Origin: Streptomyces adustus
GTDB lineage: Bacteria; Actinomycetota; Actinomycetes; Streptomycetales; Streptomycetaceae
Length of the DNA stretch: 64,000 bases
Direction of reading: 5' to 3'
Assembly (NCBI RefSeq): GCF_009377175.1
Contig: NZ_VJZD01000009.1
Location: forward strand, 1-64,000
Shown piece after piece: positions 35,234 to 42,417 of the stretch (the stretch's first letter is position 1; the number at the start of each line of letters is the position of its first letter). The notes below the pieces were generated by a model. It did not search any database, was not told where the DNA came from, and saw only the letters and a program-made list of their open reading frames with translations. The position numbers were made by a program, and so were the translations under genes.

Positions 35234-36496
35234 TCAGACGGCCGAACCCGCCTTCCACTGCGCCCAGTCCATGTTCCAGCCGTTGAGGCCGTTGTCCGGG
35301 GCGACGGTCTTGTCGCCGGTGTTCGAGACGACCACGACGTCACCGACGATCGAGTTGTCGAAGAACCAGGCCGCCGGGGTGCTGGCGTCGTTGGCGCCCT
35401 TGGTGTCCGACAGGCCCACGCAGCCGTGGCTGGTGTTCACGTTGCCGAAGACGGACTTCGCGCCCCAGTAGTTGCCGTGCACGAAGGTGCCGGAGTTGGT
35501 CAGGCGCATGGCGTGCGGCACGTCCTTGATGTCGTACTCGCCCTTGCCGTCGTCGTCGGTGAAGCCGACGGTCGCGCCGTTCATCCGGGTCTCCTTGAAC
35601 TTCTCGGAGATCACCATCTGGCCCTGGTACGTCTTGTTCTCGGGCGAGCCGGCCGAGATCGGGATGGTCTTGACCGTCTTGCCGTCCTGCGTGACCTTCA
35701 TCTGCTTGGTCTGCGCGTCGACGTAGGTGACCTGGTTGCGGCCGATGTGGAAGGTGACGGTCTTCTGCTGCACACCGTAGACACCGGGGGCGCCCTCGAC
35801 ACCGTCGAGCGCCAGCTTCAGCGTGACGGTGGAGTCCTCCTTCCAGTAGTCCTGGGGGCGGAAGTCGAGCCGGTTGGCGTTGAACCAGTGGCCGACGACC
35901 TCCTGACCGCTGCTGGAGGAGACCGTGATGCCCTTCTGGACGGCCGTCTTGTCGCTGATCGCCTTGTTGAAGTTGATCGACACCGGCATCCCGACGCCGA
36001 CGGTGGAGCCGTCGTCCGGGGTGAAGTTCCCTATGAAGCTGTTGGCCGGGGAGACCGTGGTGAACGAGGCGTTCTCGTGCGCCTCGCGACCCTCGGAGTC
36101 CTTGGCGGCGGCCGCGACCTTGTAAGTGGTGGAGCGCTCCAGCTGGCCGCTGGGCTTCCAGCTCGTCTTGTCGGCGGACAGCTGCCCCTCGACGGCCTTG
36201 CCGTCGGAGGTCGTCATCGTCACCTCGGTGAGCGTGCCCTTGGCCACCGTGACGGCGGCGGAGTTGTTGATGGAAGCGTTGGACGAACCGTCAGCAGGTG
36301 TGATCTTGATCTGCGCCACCGACGTCTTCTTGGCCGCCGCCTCGTCGACCTTGGCCTGAGAGGTTCCGTCGCCGCTGCCGGATGCGTCTGCGTCACCGCC
36401 GGAACACGCCGTCAGTACGAGCACACCGCCGAGCAGGGCGGACGCGGCCATGAGACGCTTGCGCCGCTTGCTGTCCGTCATCACACGCTTCTCCAT
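35234..36496 (-). CDS. L,D-transpeptidase lipoprotein with Ig-like domains
   Basis: 420 aa cell-wall crosslinking enzyme making 3-3 links in peptidoglycan. It is exported and lipid-anchored: basic MTDSKRRKRL, hydrophobic h-region and lipobox VLTAC-SGG. Two bacterial Ig-like domains (about 55-255) precede a YkuD domain (about 260-415), whose active site is seen in TFVHGNYWGAKSVFG and NTSHGCVGLSD (His, Cys). This Ldt architecture is typical of actinobacteria. ATG 36496 is annotated; ATG 36481 has GGAGAAG six bases upstream and is equally possible, without effect on the signal. Its upstream region (36500-36600) is AT-rich and probably holds the promoter. Confidence 0.94.
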   Translation of the reverse strand: MEKRVMTDSKRRKRLMAASALLGGVLVLTACSGGDADASGSGDGTSQAKVDEAAAKKTSVAQIKITPADGSSNASINNSAAVTVAKGTLTEVTMTTSDGKAVEGQLSADKTSWKPSGQLERSTTYKVAAAAKDSEGREAHENASFTTVSPANSFIGNFTPDDGSTVGVGMPVSINFNKAISDKTAVQKGITVSSSSGQEVVGHWFNANRLDFRPQDYWKEDSTVTLKLALDGVEGAPGVYGVQQKTVTFHIGRNQVTYVDAQTKQMKVTQDGKTVKTIPISAGSPENKTYQGQMVISEKFKETRMNGATVGFTDDDGKGEYDIKDVPHAMRLTNSGTFVHGNYWGAKSVFGNVNTSHGCVGLSDTKGANDASTPAAWFFDNSIVGDVVVVSNTGDKTVAPDNGLNGWNMDWAQWKAGSAV

Positions 36497-36670
36497 CGTT
36501 GCCGAATTCCCCAAAAACCCCGAGAGTCCCCGTTTAGAACTACCTACGCTACGACCGGTTCGTCCCTTTTTACATAGTTGCCATATGTGGGTCGCGCCAC
36601 GTCCGCCGGGCGGTCACCCGCCGGGGCCGGTGTTGCGGGTGTCGGTCAGTGCGTCCCTTGAGACGAAGAA

Positions 36671-36698
36671 ACCCCGAGCGTCGGTTGCCACTCGGGGT
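36671..36698 (-). terminator. Intrinsic terminator after the 36718 gene
   Basis: On the minus strand ACCCCGAG and CTCGGGGT form an 8-bp stem around a 12-nt loop and are followed by TTTCTTCGTC, a U-rich tail, placed right after the acidic-protein gene. Confidence 0.75.
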
Positions 36699-36717
36699 CC
36701 CGAATTCCCCGAGCCGC

Positions 36718-37071
36718 TCAACCGGTGCCGGATTCGCGGTCGTCTTCGTCATCCTCGGAGCCATCTTCCTCGTCCACGTCCCAGTCAGGCGAATCCGGGT
36801 CGTACTCGACCACCTCCGTCGACCATGAGGCCTGTTGCAGCTCCACCCCAGGCACCTCGCTGACCAGGTCGAACGGATCCACCAGATAGGCGAGGGCCTC
36901 GGCGGTGTCTTCCGTCACAGCGCTCTCCGCCTGCGCCTGTTCGTCACCCGGAAGCTCCTCGTCGTCCGCGATCCGCGCCAACGCGGCAGCCGTCAGAGCC
37001 TCCGCGTCGTCCACTTCCACAACGAGTTCCACGCGAAGCCGTACAAAACGTGTTGTCTCTTCAGCAGTCAT
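36718..37071 (-). CDS. Acidic hypothetical protein
   Basis: 117 aa. The first half could be a small alpha/beta domain (RFVRLRVELVVEVDDAEALTAAAL); the last 30 residues are an Asp/Glu run (DPDSPDWDVDEEDGSEDDED). No signal peptide, TM or catalytic motif; not a family I recognise. ATG 37071 has no Shine-Dalgarno and a -10-like TACGCT ends 6 nt before it, arguing that it is a real, leaderless gene. A U-tailed terminator follows, so it stands alone. Confidence 0.65.
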   Translation of the reverse strand: MTAEETTRFVRLRVELVVEVDDAEALTAAALARIADDEELPGDEQAQAESAVTEDTAEALAYLVDPFDLVSEVPGVELQQASWSTEVVEYDPDSPDWDVDEEDGSEDDEDDRESGTG

Positions 37072-37180
37072 GAACGGAGCGTACGACTCCGGCCTCCCCT
37101 AACTTTCCCACGACCCGCGACTTTCATTAGCATCGCCCTACCCGGCCAATTCACCAGCGCCACAAGGGGATCGATATTCC

Positions 37181-37534
37181 GTGTCTTCCGCCCGCCGTCC
37201 GTTGCTGACCGCCACCGCCGCGGGAACCCTTCTGGGGGCCCTGTGGTTCGTGCCGTCCGCGAACGCGTCCCAGAACAGCCCGGCGGCGTCGCAGCCTTCG
37301 ACGACCGCGCCGGCCGAGGCCACCACCCAGGCGCGGACCATGTCCGCGACGACCGACGGCACCGCCGACGACGCCGCCGTCGGTGCGGCCGCGGGCGACG
37401 GGACGGAGGGGACCCGGCTCGCCGACACCGGAAGCTTCGACACCACCCCGTACACGGTGGGCGGAAGCCTCTGCCTCGCCATGGGTGTCGGCTTCGTGAC
37501 GTACGCGGTCCGTCGCGAACGCCTTGGTTTTTAA
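37181..37534 (+). CDS. Small LADTG sortase-anchored wall protein
   Basis: 117 aa. A signal peptide (about 1-30, ending PSANASQN) leads to a Ser/Thr/Ala-rich mature region of only about 50 residues, then the sorting signal LADTG, a hydrophobic stretch (VGGSLCLAMGVGFVTYAV) and the basic tail RRERLGF. LAxTG is the motif that class E sortases of Streptomyces recognise, as in long chaplins; the protein itself is not a chaplin (no paired Cys/NHG). It would end as a very small surface peptide linked to peptidoglycan. The start is GTG 37181 with AAGGGGAT upstream. Confidence 0.72.
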   Translation: MSSARRPLLTATAAGTLLGALWFVPSANASQNSPAASQPSTTAPAEATTQARTMSATTDGTADDAAVGAAAGDGTEGTRLADTGSFDTTPYTVGGSLCLAMGVGFVTYAVRRERLGF

Positions 37535-37539
37535 ATAAC

Positions 37540-37569
37540 TTGACGGTTCTTTGACTCAACATTCATAGT
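37540..37569 (+). promoter_or_regulatory. Promoter of the 37576 lipoprotein
   Basis: TTGACG (37540-37545), an 18-bp spacer and CATAGT (37564-37569). The -10 ends 6 nt before ATG 37576 and no Shine-Dalgarno exists, so initiation should fall at the start codon (leaderless). Confidence 0.6.
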
Positions 37570-37575
37570 CCGCTC

Positions 37576-38370
37576 ATGAAGAGATCATCGGGGGCGCGTC
37601 TCGGCGCCACGGCTGCCGTGAGCGTGCTGTCGCTCGCCCTCATCACGGGCTGTTCCGGCGACGGTTCGAAGGACACCGCGGACGCCAAGGCGTCCGGTTC
37701 CGCCTCGTCGAAGACCACCGCTCCGGCCGCGAAGGCGCTCGGCGCCGCCGACCTGGAGAAGCTGCTGCTCGCCCAGGGCGAGGTCAAGGGCTACAAGGTC
37801 GACTCCGGGGACGACACGCTGCCGAAGTCCAAGTCCGAGGTGGAGACGGACAAGGCGGAGTGCGCCCCGCTCGCCTGGGCGACCGCCGGTCTGGCCCCGG
37901 GCGACACGGCCGCCGGCGCCAGCAACTCCGTCCAGCAGGCCAAGGCGTCGGACAAGTCCGTCGCCGCGGAGGACGCCAGTGCGGAGGACATCGCGAACGC
38001 CTTCGACGTCACCATGACGTTCGTGGGCCTCTCCTCGTACGACGGCGACGGCGCGGAGAAGGCCCTGAAGGCCGTCAGCGACGGGGTGAAGGCCTGTTCC
38101 GGCGGGTACGGCCTCAAGGCCGACGGCGAGGACACGAAGGTCACCAAGGTCACCGCGGCGAAGGGCGTCGGCGGCGGCGACGAGTCCGTGGCCTTCGCCG
38201 AGCAGGTCGACATGGACGGCGAGGGCACGGCCACCTTCAACACCGAGGTGATCCGCAAGGGCAACACGGTCGCCACGTTCTACACGGTGAACTTCGCCGC
38301 GTTCGCGACGGGCGAGGCCATGGAGAACCCGGCCGCCGTGGTCCAGGCGCAGGTCGCCAAGCTCAAGTAG
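37576..38370 (+). CDS. Secreted lipoprotein, PknH-sensor-like
   Basis: 264 aa. A type II signal (MKRSSGAR, h-region, lipobox LITGC-SGD) anchors it outside. A Lys/Ser/Ala linker leads to a globular domain (about 55-260) with two Cys (KAECAPLAWATAG, VKACSGGYGL) spaced like the disulfide pairs of the PknH-sensor-like lipoproteins of actinobacteria; family assignment is by general resemblance only. It is adjacent to the LADTG gene on the same strand but has its own promoter. A 14-bp hairpin ends the transcript. Confidence 0.78.
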   Translation: MKRSSGARLGATAAVSVLSLALITGCSGDGSKDTADAKASGSASSKTTAPAAKALGAADLEKLLLAQGEVKGYKVDSGDDTLPKSKSEVETDKAECAPLAWATAGLAPGDTAAGASNSVQQAKASDKSVAAEDASAEDIANAFDVTMTFVGLSSYDGDGAEKALKAVSDGVKACSGGYGLKADGEDTKVTKVTAAKGVGGGDESVAFAEQVDMDGEGTATFNTEVIRKGNTVATFYTVNFAAFATGEAMENPAAVVQAQVAKLK

Positions 38371-38440
38371 GCGCGAGGCGCACTCGCGAGCGGTCGCGGG
38401 TGCGCGGGGTGAACCCGCGCATCGTCGCGGGGTGAACCCG

Positions 38441-38473
38441 GGGCCCCGCCGTCCTGTTCGGACGGCGGGGCCC
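38441..38473. terminator. Strong hairpin between lipoprotein and hutH
   Basis: Perfect 14-bp stem (GGGCCCCGCCGTCC, 38441-38454, with 38460-38473) and a 5-nt TGTTC loop, between convergent genes; two copies of CGGGGTGAACCC lie just upstream at about 38405 and 38429. Confidence 0.85.
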
Positions 38474-38481
38474 GAGCCGTT

Positions 38482-40026
38482 CTAGAGGAGCGGGCCGGTG
38501 ACCGGCACCACGGCCGCCACCAGCAGCCCCGCGCGCACGAACGCGTCCGCGGCGGCGAGGTCCGGCGCGAGGAAGCGGTCCGGTCCGGGACCCTGCACCC
38601 CCGCCGCCCGTACGGCCTCGATGGCCGCCTGCGAGGCCGGGGCCGGGGCGAGGCCCTCGCGCAGCTCGATGGCGCGGGTCGCCGCGTACAGCTCCACGGC
38701 CAGCACGCGCGCGAGGTTGTCCACGGCCGTACGCAGCTTGCGGGCGGCCGACCAGCCCATGGAGACGTGGTCCTCCTGCATGGCGGAGGACGGGATCGAG
38801 TCCGCCGAGGCGGGCACCGCGAGCCGCTTCAGCTCGCTCACCAGCGCCGCCTGCGTGTACTGAGCGATCATCAGGCCGGAGTCGACGCCCGCGTCGTCCG
38901 CCAGGAACGGCGGCAGACCGTGGCTGCGGTTCTTGTCCAGCAGCCGGTCGGTGCGGCGCTCGGCGATGGACGCCAGGTCGGCGACGGCGATGGCGAGGAA
39001 GTCGAGGACGTAGGCCACGGGCGCGCCGTGGAAGTTGCCGTTGGACTCGACCCGGCCGTCGGGCAGGACCACCGGGTTGTCCACGGCCGAGGCCAACTCG
39101 CGCTCGGCGACCAGCCGGGCGTGCGCCAGGGTGTCCCGGCCGGCGCCCGCGACCTGCGGGGCGCAGCGCACCGAGTAGGCGTCCTGGACCCGCGGGGCGT
39201 CGTCCTGGTGATGCCCGGTCAGACCCGAACCCTTCAGAACGGCCAGCATGTTGGCCGCGGCGGCGCCCTGGCCCGGGTGCGGGCGGATGGCGTGCAGCTC
39301 GGGCGCGAGGACCTTGTCGGTGCCGAGCAGGGCCTCCAGCGACAGCGCGGCGGTGATGTCGGCGGACTTGTAGAGGGTGTCGAGGTCGGCGAGGGCCATC
39401 ACCAGCATGCCGAGCATGCCGTCGGTGCCGTTGAGGAGGGCCAGGCCCTCCTTCTCGCGCAGCTCCACCGGGGTGATGCCGTGCTCGGCGAGGAGTTCGC
39501 CGGCGGGGCGGACGACCCCGTCGGGACCTTCCGCGTCGCCTTCGCCCATGAGGGTGAGGGCGCAGTGCGACAGCGGCGCCAGGTCGCCGGAGCAGCCGAG
39601 GGAGCCGTACTCGTGCACGACCGGGGTGATGCCGGCGTTCAGCACGTCGGCCATGGTCTGCGCGACCTCGGGCCGCACACCGGTGTGTCCGGAGCACACG
39701 GTCTTCAGCCGCAGGAACATCAGGGCCCGTACGACCTCCCGCTCCACGCGCGGGCCCAGGCCGGCGGCGTGCGAGCGGACGATGTTGCGCTGGAGCTGCG
39801 CACGCAGCTCGGGGCTGATGTGCCGGCTCGCCAGGGCGCCGAAGCCGGTGGAGACGCCGTAGACGGGCTCGGGCTTGGCCGCCAGCGCGTCCACGATCTC
39901 GCGGGCCGCGGCGAGGGCCGCCACCGCCTCGTCGGAGAGCTCGATCCGGGCGCCGTCGCGCGCCACGGCGAGAACGTCGGACGCGGTGACCCCGGACGTC
40001 CCCACCACCACAGTGTGCATATCCAT
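38482..40026 (-). CDS. hutH: Histidine ammonia-lyase
   Basis: 514 aa MIO enzyme making urocanate and ammonia from histidine, first step of histidine utilisation. The MIO cofactor tripeptide is Cys145-Ser146-Gly147 (GSLGCSGDLAPLSH), where most family members have Ala-Ser-Gly; Cys at the first position is known from Streptomyces enzymes. Also seen: VYGVSTGFGAL (catalytic Tyr), QLQRNIVRSHAAG and the tetramer-lid EDHVSMGW. No other hut gene is adjacent. ATG 40026 is preceded at 7 nt by TACGCT and, 17 bp further, GTGACA, with no Shine-Dalgarno, so it is probably leaderless. Confidence 0.95.
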   Translation of the reverse strand: MDMHTVVVGTSGVTASDVLAVARDGARIELSDEAVAALAAAREIVDALAAKPEPVYGVSTGFGALASRHISPELRAQLQRNIVRSHAAGLGPRVEREVVRALMFLRLKTVCSGHTGVRPEVAQTMADVLNAGITPVVHEYGSLGCSGDLAPLSHCALTLMGEGDAEGPDGVVRPAGELLAEHGITPVELREKEGLALLNGTDGMLGMLVMALADLDTLYKSADITAALSLEALLGTDKVLAPELHAIRPHPGQGAAAANMLAVLKGSGLTGHHQDDAPRVQDAYSVRCAPQVAGAGRDTLAHARLVAERELASAVDNPVVLPDGRVESNGNFHGAPVAYVLDFLAIAVADLASIAERRTDRLLDKNRSHGLPPFLADDAGVDSGLMIAQYTQAALVSELKRLAVPASADSIPSSAMQEDHVSMGWSAARKLRTAVDNLARVLAVELYAATRAIELREGLAPAPASQAAIEAVRAAGVQGPGPDRFLAPDLAAADAFVRAGLLVAAVVPVTGPLL

Positions 40027-40033
40027 ATTCAGG

Positions 40034-40062
40034 AGCGTACGCACTGAATTCCAAGATGTCAC
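40034..40062 (-). promoter_or_regulatory. hutH promoter
   Basis: Minus-strand GTGACA (40062-40057), 17-bp spacer, TACGCT (40039-40034), and 7 nt to the hutH ATG; good spacing for the housekeeping sigma factor. Confidence 0.55.
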
Positions 40063-40114
40063 CAGTGGGTGGGCGGTGCACCCCTTACCGAGTCCGTCAC
40101 ACGCCGGACCGGCG

Positions 40115-41257
40115 TCAGCGGCGCCCCCGGAAGCGGCGGCGCTCCGGGGTCACCTCCCGCGAGGGCGCGTCCGCCAGCCGTACGACGGGGTCGTCGGGCC
40201 CCTCCCGTCCGGCGACGACCGGCCGGTCCGCCCGCAGCGCCTTGGCCCGGTACTGGGCCGCGTCGGCCAGCCGGAACAGCCGGCGGGCCGAGCGGACGGG
40301 TCCGATGGGGTCCTCGGTGCACGCCACCCCGCAGGCGACGCCGTCGCCGAGCTCCAGCTCGGCCGCGCGGCGGCACAGCTCGCCCGCGGCCCGCACCACG
40401 TCGTCGGCGGGCGGTCCTACGGCGAGCAGGCAGAACTCGTCGCCGCCGAGCCGGGCGGCCAGCGCCCCGGGCAGCATCGCCCCGCACAGCGACAGGACGG
40501 ACCCGAACCGTTCGAGGAGCCGGTCGCCGACGGCGTGCCCGCAGGTGTCGTTGACCCGCTTGAGGCCGTTGAGGTCGCAGACCACGAGGCCCACCGCGGC
40601 ACCCTCGCGCCGGTGCCGTTCGATCGCCTCGTCGAGGCGCATGTCCACGGCGCGGCGGTTGGCGAGTCCGGTGAGCGCGTCGGTGAAGGCGAGTCTGCGC
40701 GCCTCCTCCAGCCGCTCGGTCTGGGCGATCCCGGCGGCGACGACGGAGGCGAGGACGGTGGCGAAGTCGGCGTCGTCGCGGCCGAAGACGGGCGCGTCGG
40801 CCGCGCGGGCGACATAGAGCTCGCCCCAGGCGCGGCCGTGCATCACCAGGGGCGCGACGACACAGCACCCCCGCCCGCGCCGCCGCAGCGAAGCGACCCT
40901 CTGATGGCAGTAACCGGAACCACCGGAGGCCGCGCCGAAGGCGGTCTCGACCCAGGCGTCGGGCTCCCCGCCCGCGGCCCAGCGCTCGTGCAGGAACTCG
41001 GTGATCTCCGGGAACTGGTGCACCGGGTAGGCCTCGGCCTCGGGGAACTCCTCCTCGTCCGGGGCGCGGTCCCCCACGTTCACGAGCACCCGCAGGCGGC
41101 CCAGCTCCCGCTCCCAGACCGACAGCGCGGCGAAGTTCCCCGACAGCGCGCGGCAGGCCCCGAGGGCCGCCGCCCGCCATGACTCGCGGGGGGTGTGGGC
41201 CGCCGCCATCCCCTGCGCCAACGCCACCACGCCCGCGAGCCGACTGTCCTCACCCAT
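40115..41257 (-). CDS. GAF-GGDEF diguanylate cyclase
   Basis: 380 aa cytosolic enzyme expected to make cyclic di-GMP from two GTP; c-di-GMP controls the Streptomyces developmental switch through BldD. A GAF domain (about 10-180) precedes a GGDEF domain (about 190-350) with LAFTDALTGLANRRA, VVCDLNGLKRVNDTCGH, and the intact A-site RLGGDEFCLL. No RxxD inhibitory site is obvious before it. The GAF-GGDEF layout corresponds to the protein named CdgE in S. venezuelae as I recall it, but I have not verified orthology. ATG 41257 is chosen since TAACCT ends 6 nt upstream; the GTG before it is possible. Confidence 0.92.
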   Translation of the reverse strand: MGEDSRLAGVVALAQGMAAAHTPRESWRAAALGACRALSGNFAALSVWERELGRLRVLVNVGDRAPDEEEFPEAEAYPVHQFPEITEFLHERWAAGGEPDAWVETAFGAASGGSGYCHQRVASLRRRGRGCCVVAPLVMHGRAWGELYVARAADAPVFGRDDADFATVLASVVAAGIAQTERLEEARRLAFTDALTGLANRRAVDMRLDEAIERHRREGAAVGLVVCDLNGLKRVNDTCGHAVGDRLLERFGSVLSLCGAMLPGALAARLGGDEFCLLAVGPPADDVVRAAGELCRRAAELELGDGVACGVACTEDPIGPVRSARRLFRLADAAQYRAKALRADRPVVAGREGPDDPVVRLADAPSREVTPERRRFRGRR

Positions 41258-41394
41258 CACTCCAGGTTAGGGACGTTCCATGACAACCGGGGCATTGATA
41301 CGGCGAACAGGTGGACGGACGGCGGGTGCCGGTCCGGCGGCGGGGACGGGCCGACACAGCCCCCGGGCAAGCGCGCCGCCGAGCAGGCGTCGGC

Positions 41395-42195
41395 TCACTC
41401 GCCCGGCCACTGGGGCTTGCGCTTCTCGTTGAACGCGGCCACGCCCTCCGCCCGGTCCCCCGAGAACGCCACCGACCGCCACGCCGCGTCCTCGACCTCG
41501 AGCCCGGCCCGCAGGTCGAGGCCGTGCCCGAGCCGCAGCGCGCGCTTCGCGGCCCGCAGGCCCACGGGCGAGTTGGCCGCGATCCGCGACGCCAGCGCCA
41601 GCGCCTCCTCCCGGTCGCGCCCCTCCTCCACCAGGACGTCCACCAGACCCAGCTCCCGTGCCTCGGGCGCCTCGACCCGGCGCGCGGTGAAGATCAGCTC
41701 GGCGGCCCGCGCGGCCCCGATCCGGCGCGGCAGCAGCTGCGTGCCGCCGCCACCCGGAAGCACGCCCACGGAGACCTCCGGCAGCCCGACCACCGCCGTG
41801 CCGTCGGCCACGATCAGATCGCAGGACAGCGCGAGCTCGAAGCCCCCGCCGAGCGCGAACCCGTGCACCGAGGCGACCGTCGGCACCGGCAGCTCCAGCA
41901 CCCCGGTGTACGCACCCCGCGCCACCGGCCGCTGCCGCATCAGGTCGGCGTCGGTGAAGGAGTTGCGCTCCTTCAGGTCCGCGCCCACGCAGAACGCCCG
42001 CTCGTGGGTCGAGGTCAGCACGACGGCCCGTACGTCCCGGTCGCCGCCCAGCGCCGTGCAGGCAGCGGCGATCGACCGGGCCATCTCGGTCGAGACCGCG
42101 TTCATGGCCTTGGGCCGGTCGAGGGCCAGCTCGGCGACATGCCCGTCACCGTGCCGCCTCACCAGCACGAACTCCCCGAACCGCTCCTCGCTCAT
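41395..42195 (-). CDS. Enoyl-CoA hydratase/isomerase family protein
   Basis: 266 aa crotonase-fold enzyme of fatty acid beta-oxidation or a related acyl-CoA pathway. The oxyanion hole segments AFCVGADLKERNSF and HGFALGGGFELALSCDL, and both Glu of true hydratases (GGGFELA and PEVSVGVLPGGGGTQ) are present, favouring hydratase activity. CoA-binding LALDRPKAMNAVS is typical. The C-terminus FNEKRKPQWPGE matches short-chain crotonases. GGAGGG lies six bases before ATG 42195. The neighbours do not form a beta-oxidation cluster. Confidence 0.93.
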   Translation of the reverse strand: MSEERFGEFVLVRRHGDGHVAELALDRPKAMNAVSTEMARSIAAACTALGGDRDVRAVVLTSTHERAFCVGADLKERNSFTDADLMRQRPVARGAYTGVLELPVPTVASVHGFALGGGFELALSCDLIVADGTAVVGLPEVSVGVLPGGGGTQLLPRRIGAARAAELIFTARRVEAPEARELGLVDVLVEEGRDREEALALASRIAANSPVGLRAAKRALRLGHGLDLRAGLEVEDAAWRSVAFSGDRAEGVAAFNEKRKPQWPGE

Positions 42196-42417
42196 GACAC
42201 CCTCCGGTTAACGCGGGTTAACATCCGACTCCGCCCGATCATCGCAGCCCGACCCCGCGGGGGAAAGAGCGGGCTCCCGCGCGGGCGGTTCTCTCAACCC
42301 CCACCCGATTCCCCGTTCGAGTGACATCCCGCCCAACCGGCGCCCGATCGCCCATGGCAGCGCATAACGTGCGCTCCGCCATGGCGCAACGGGGGCGCGC
42401 ATCGGGGAGGGATCACG

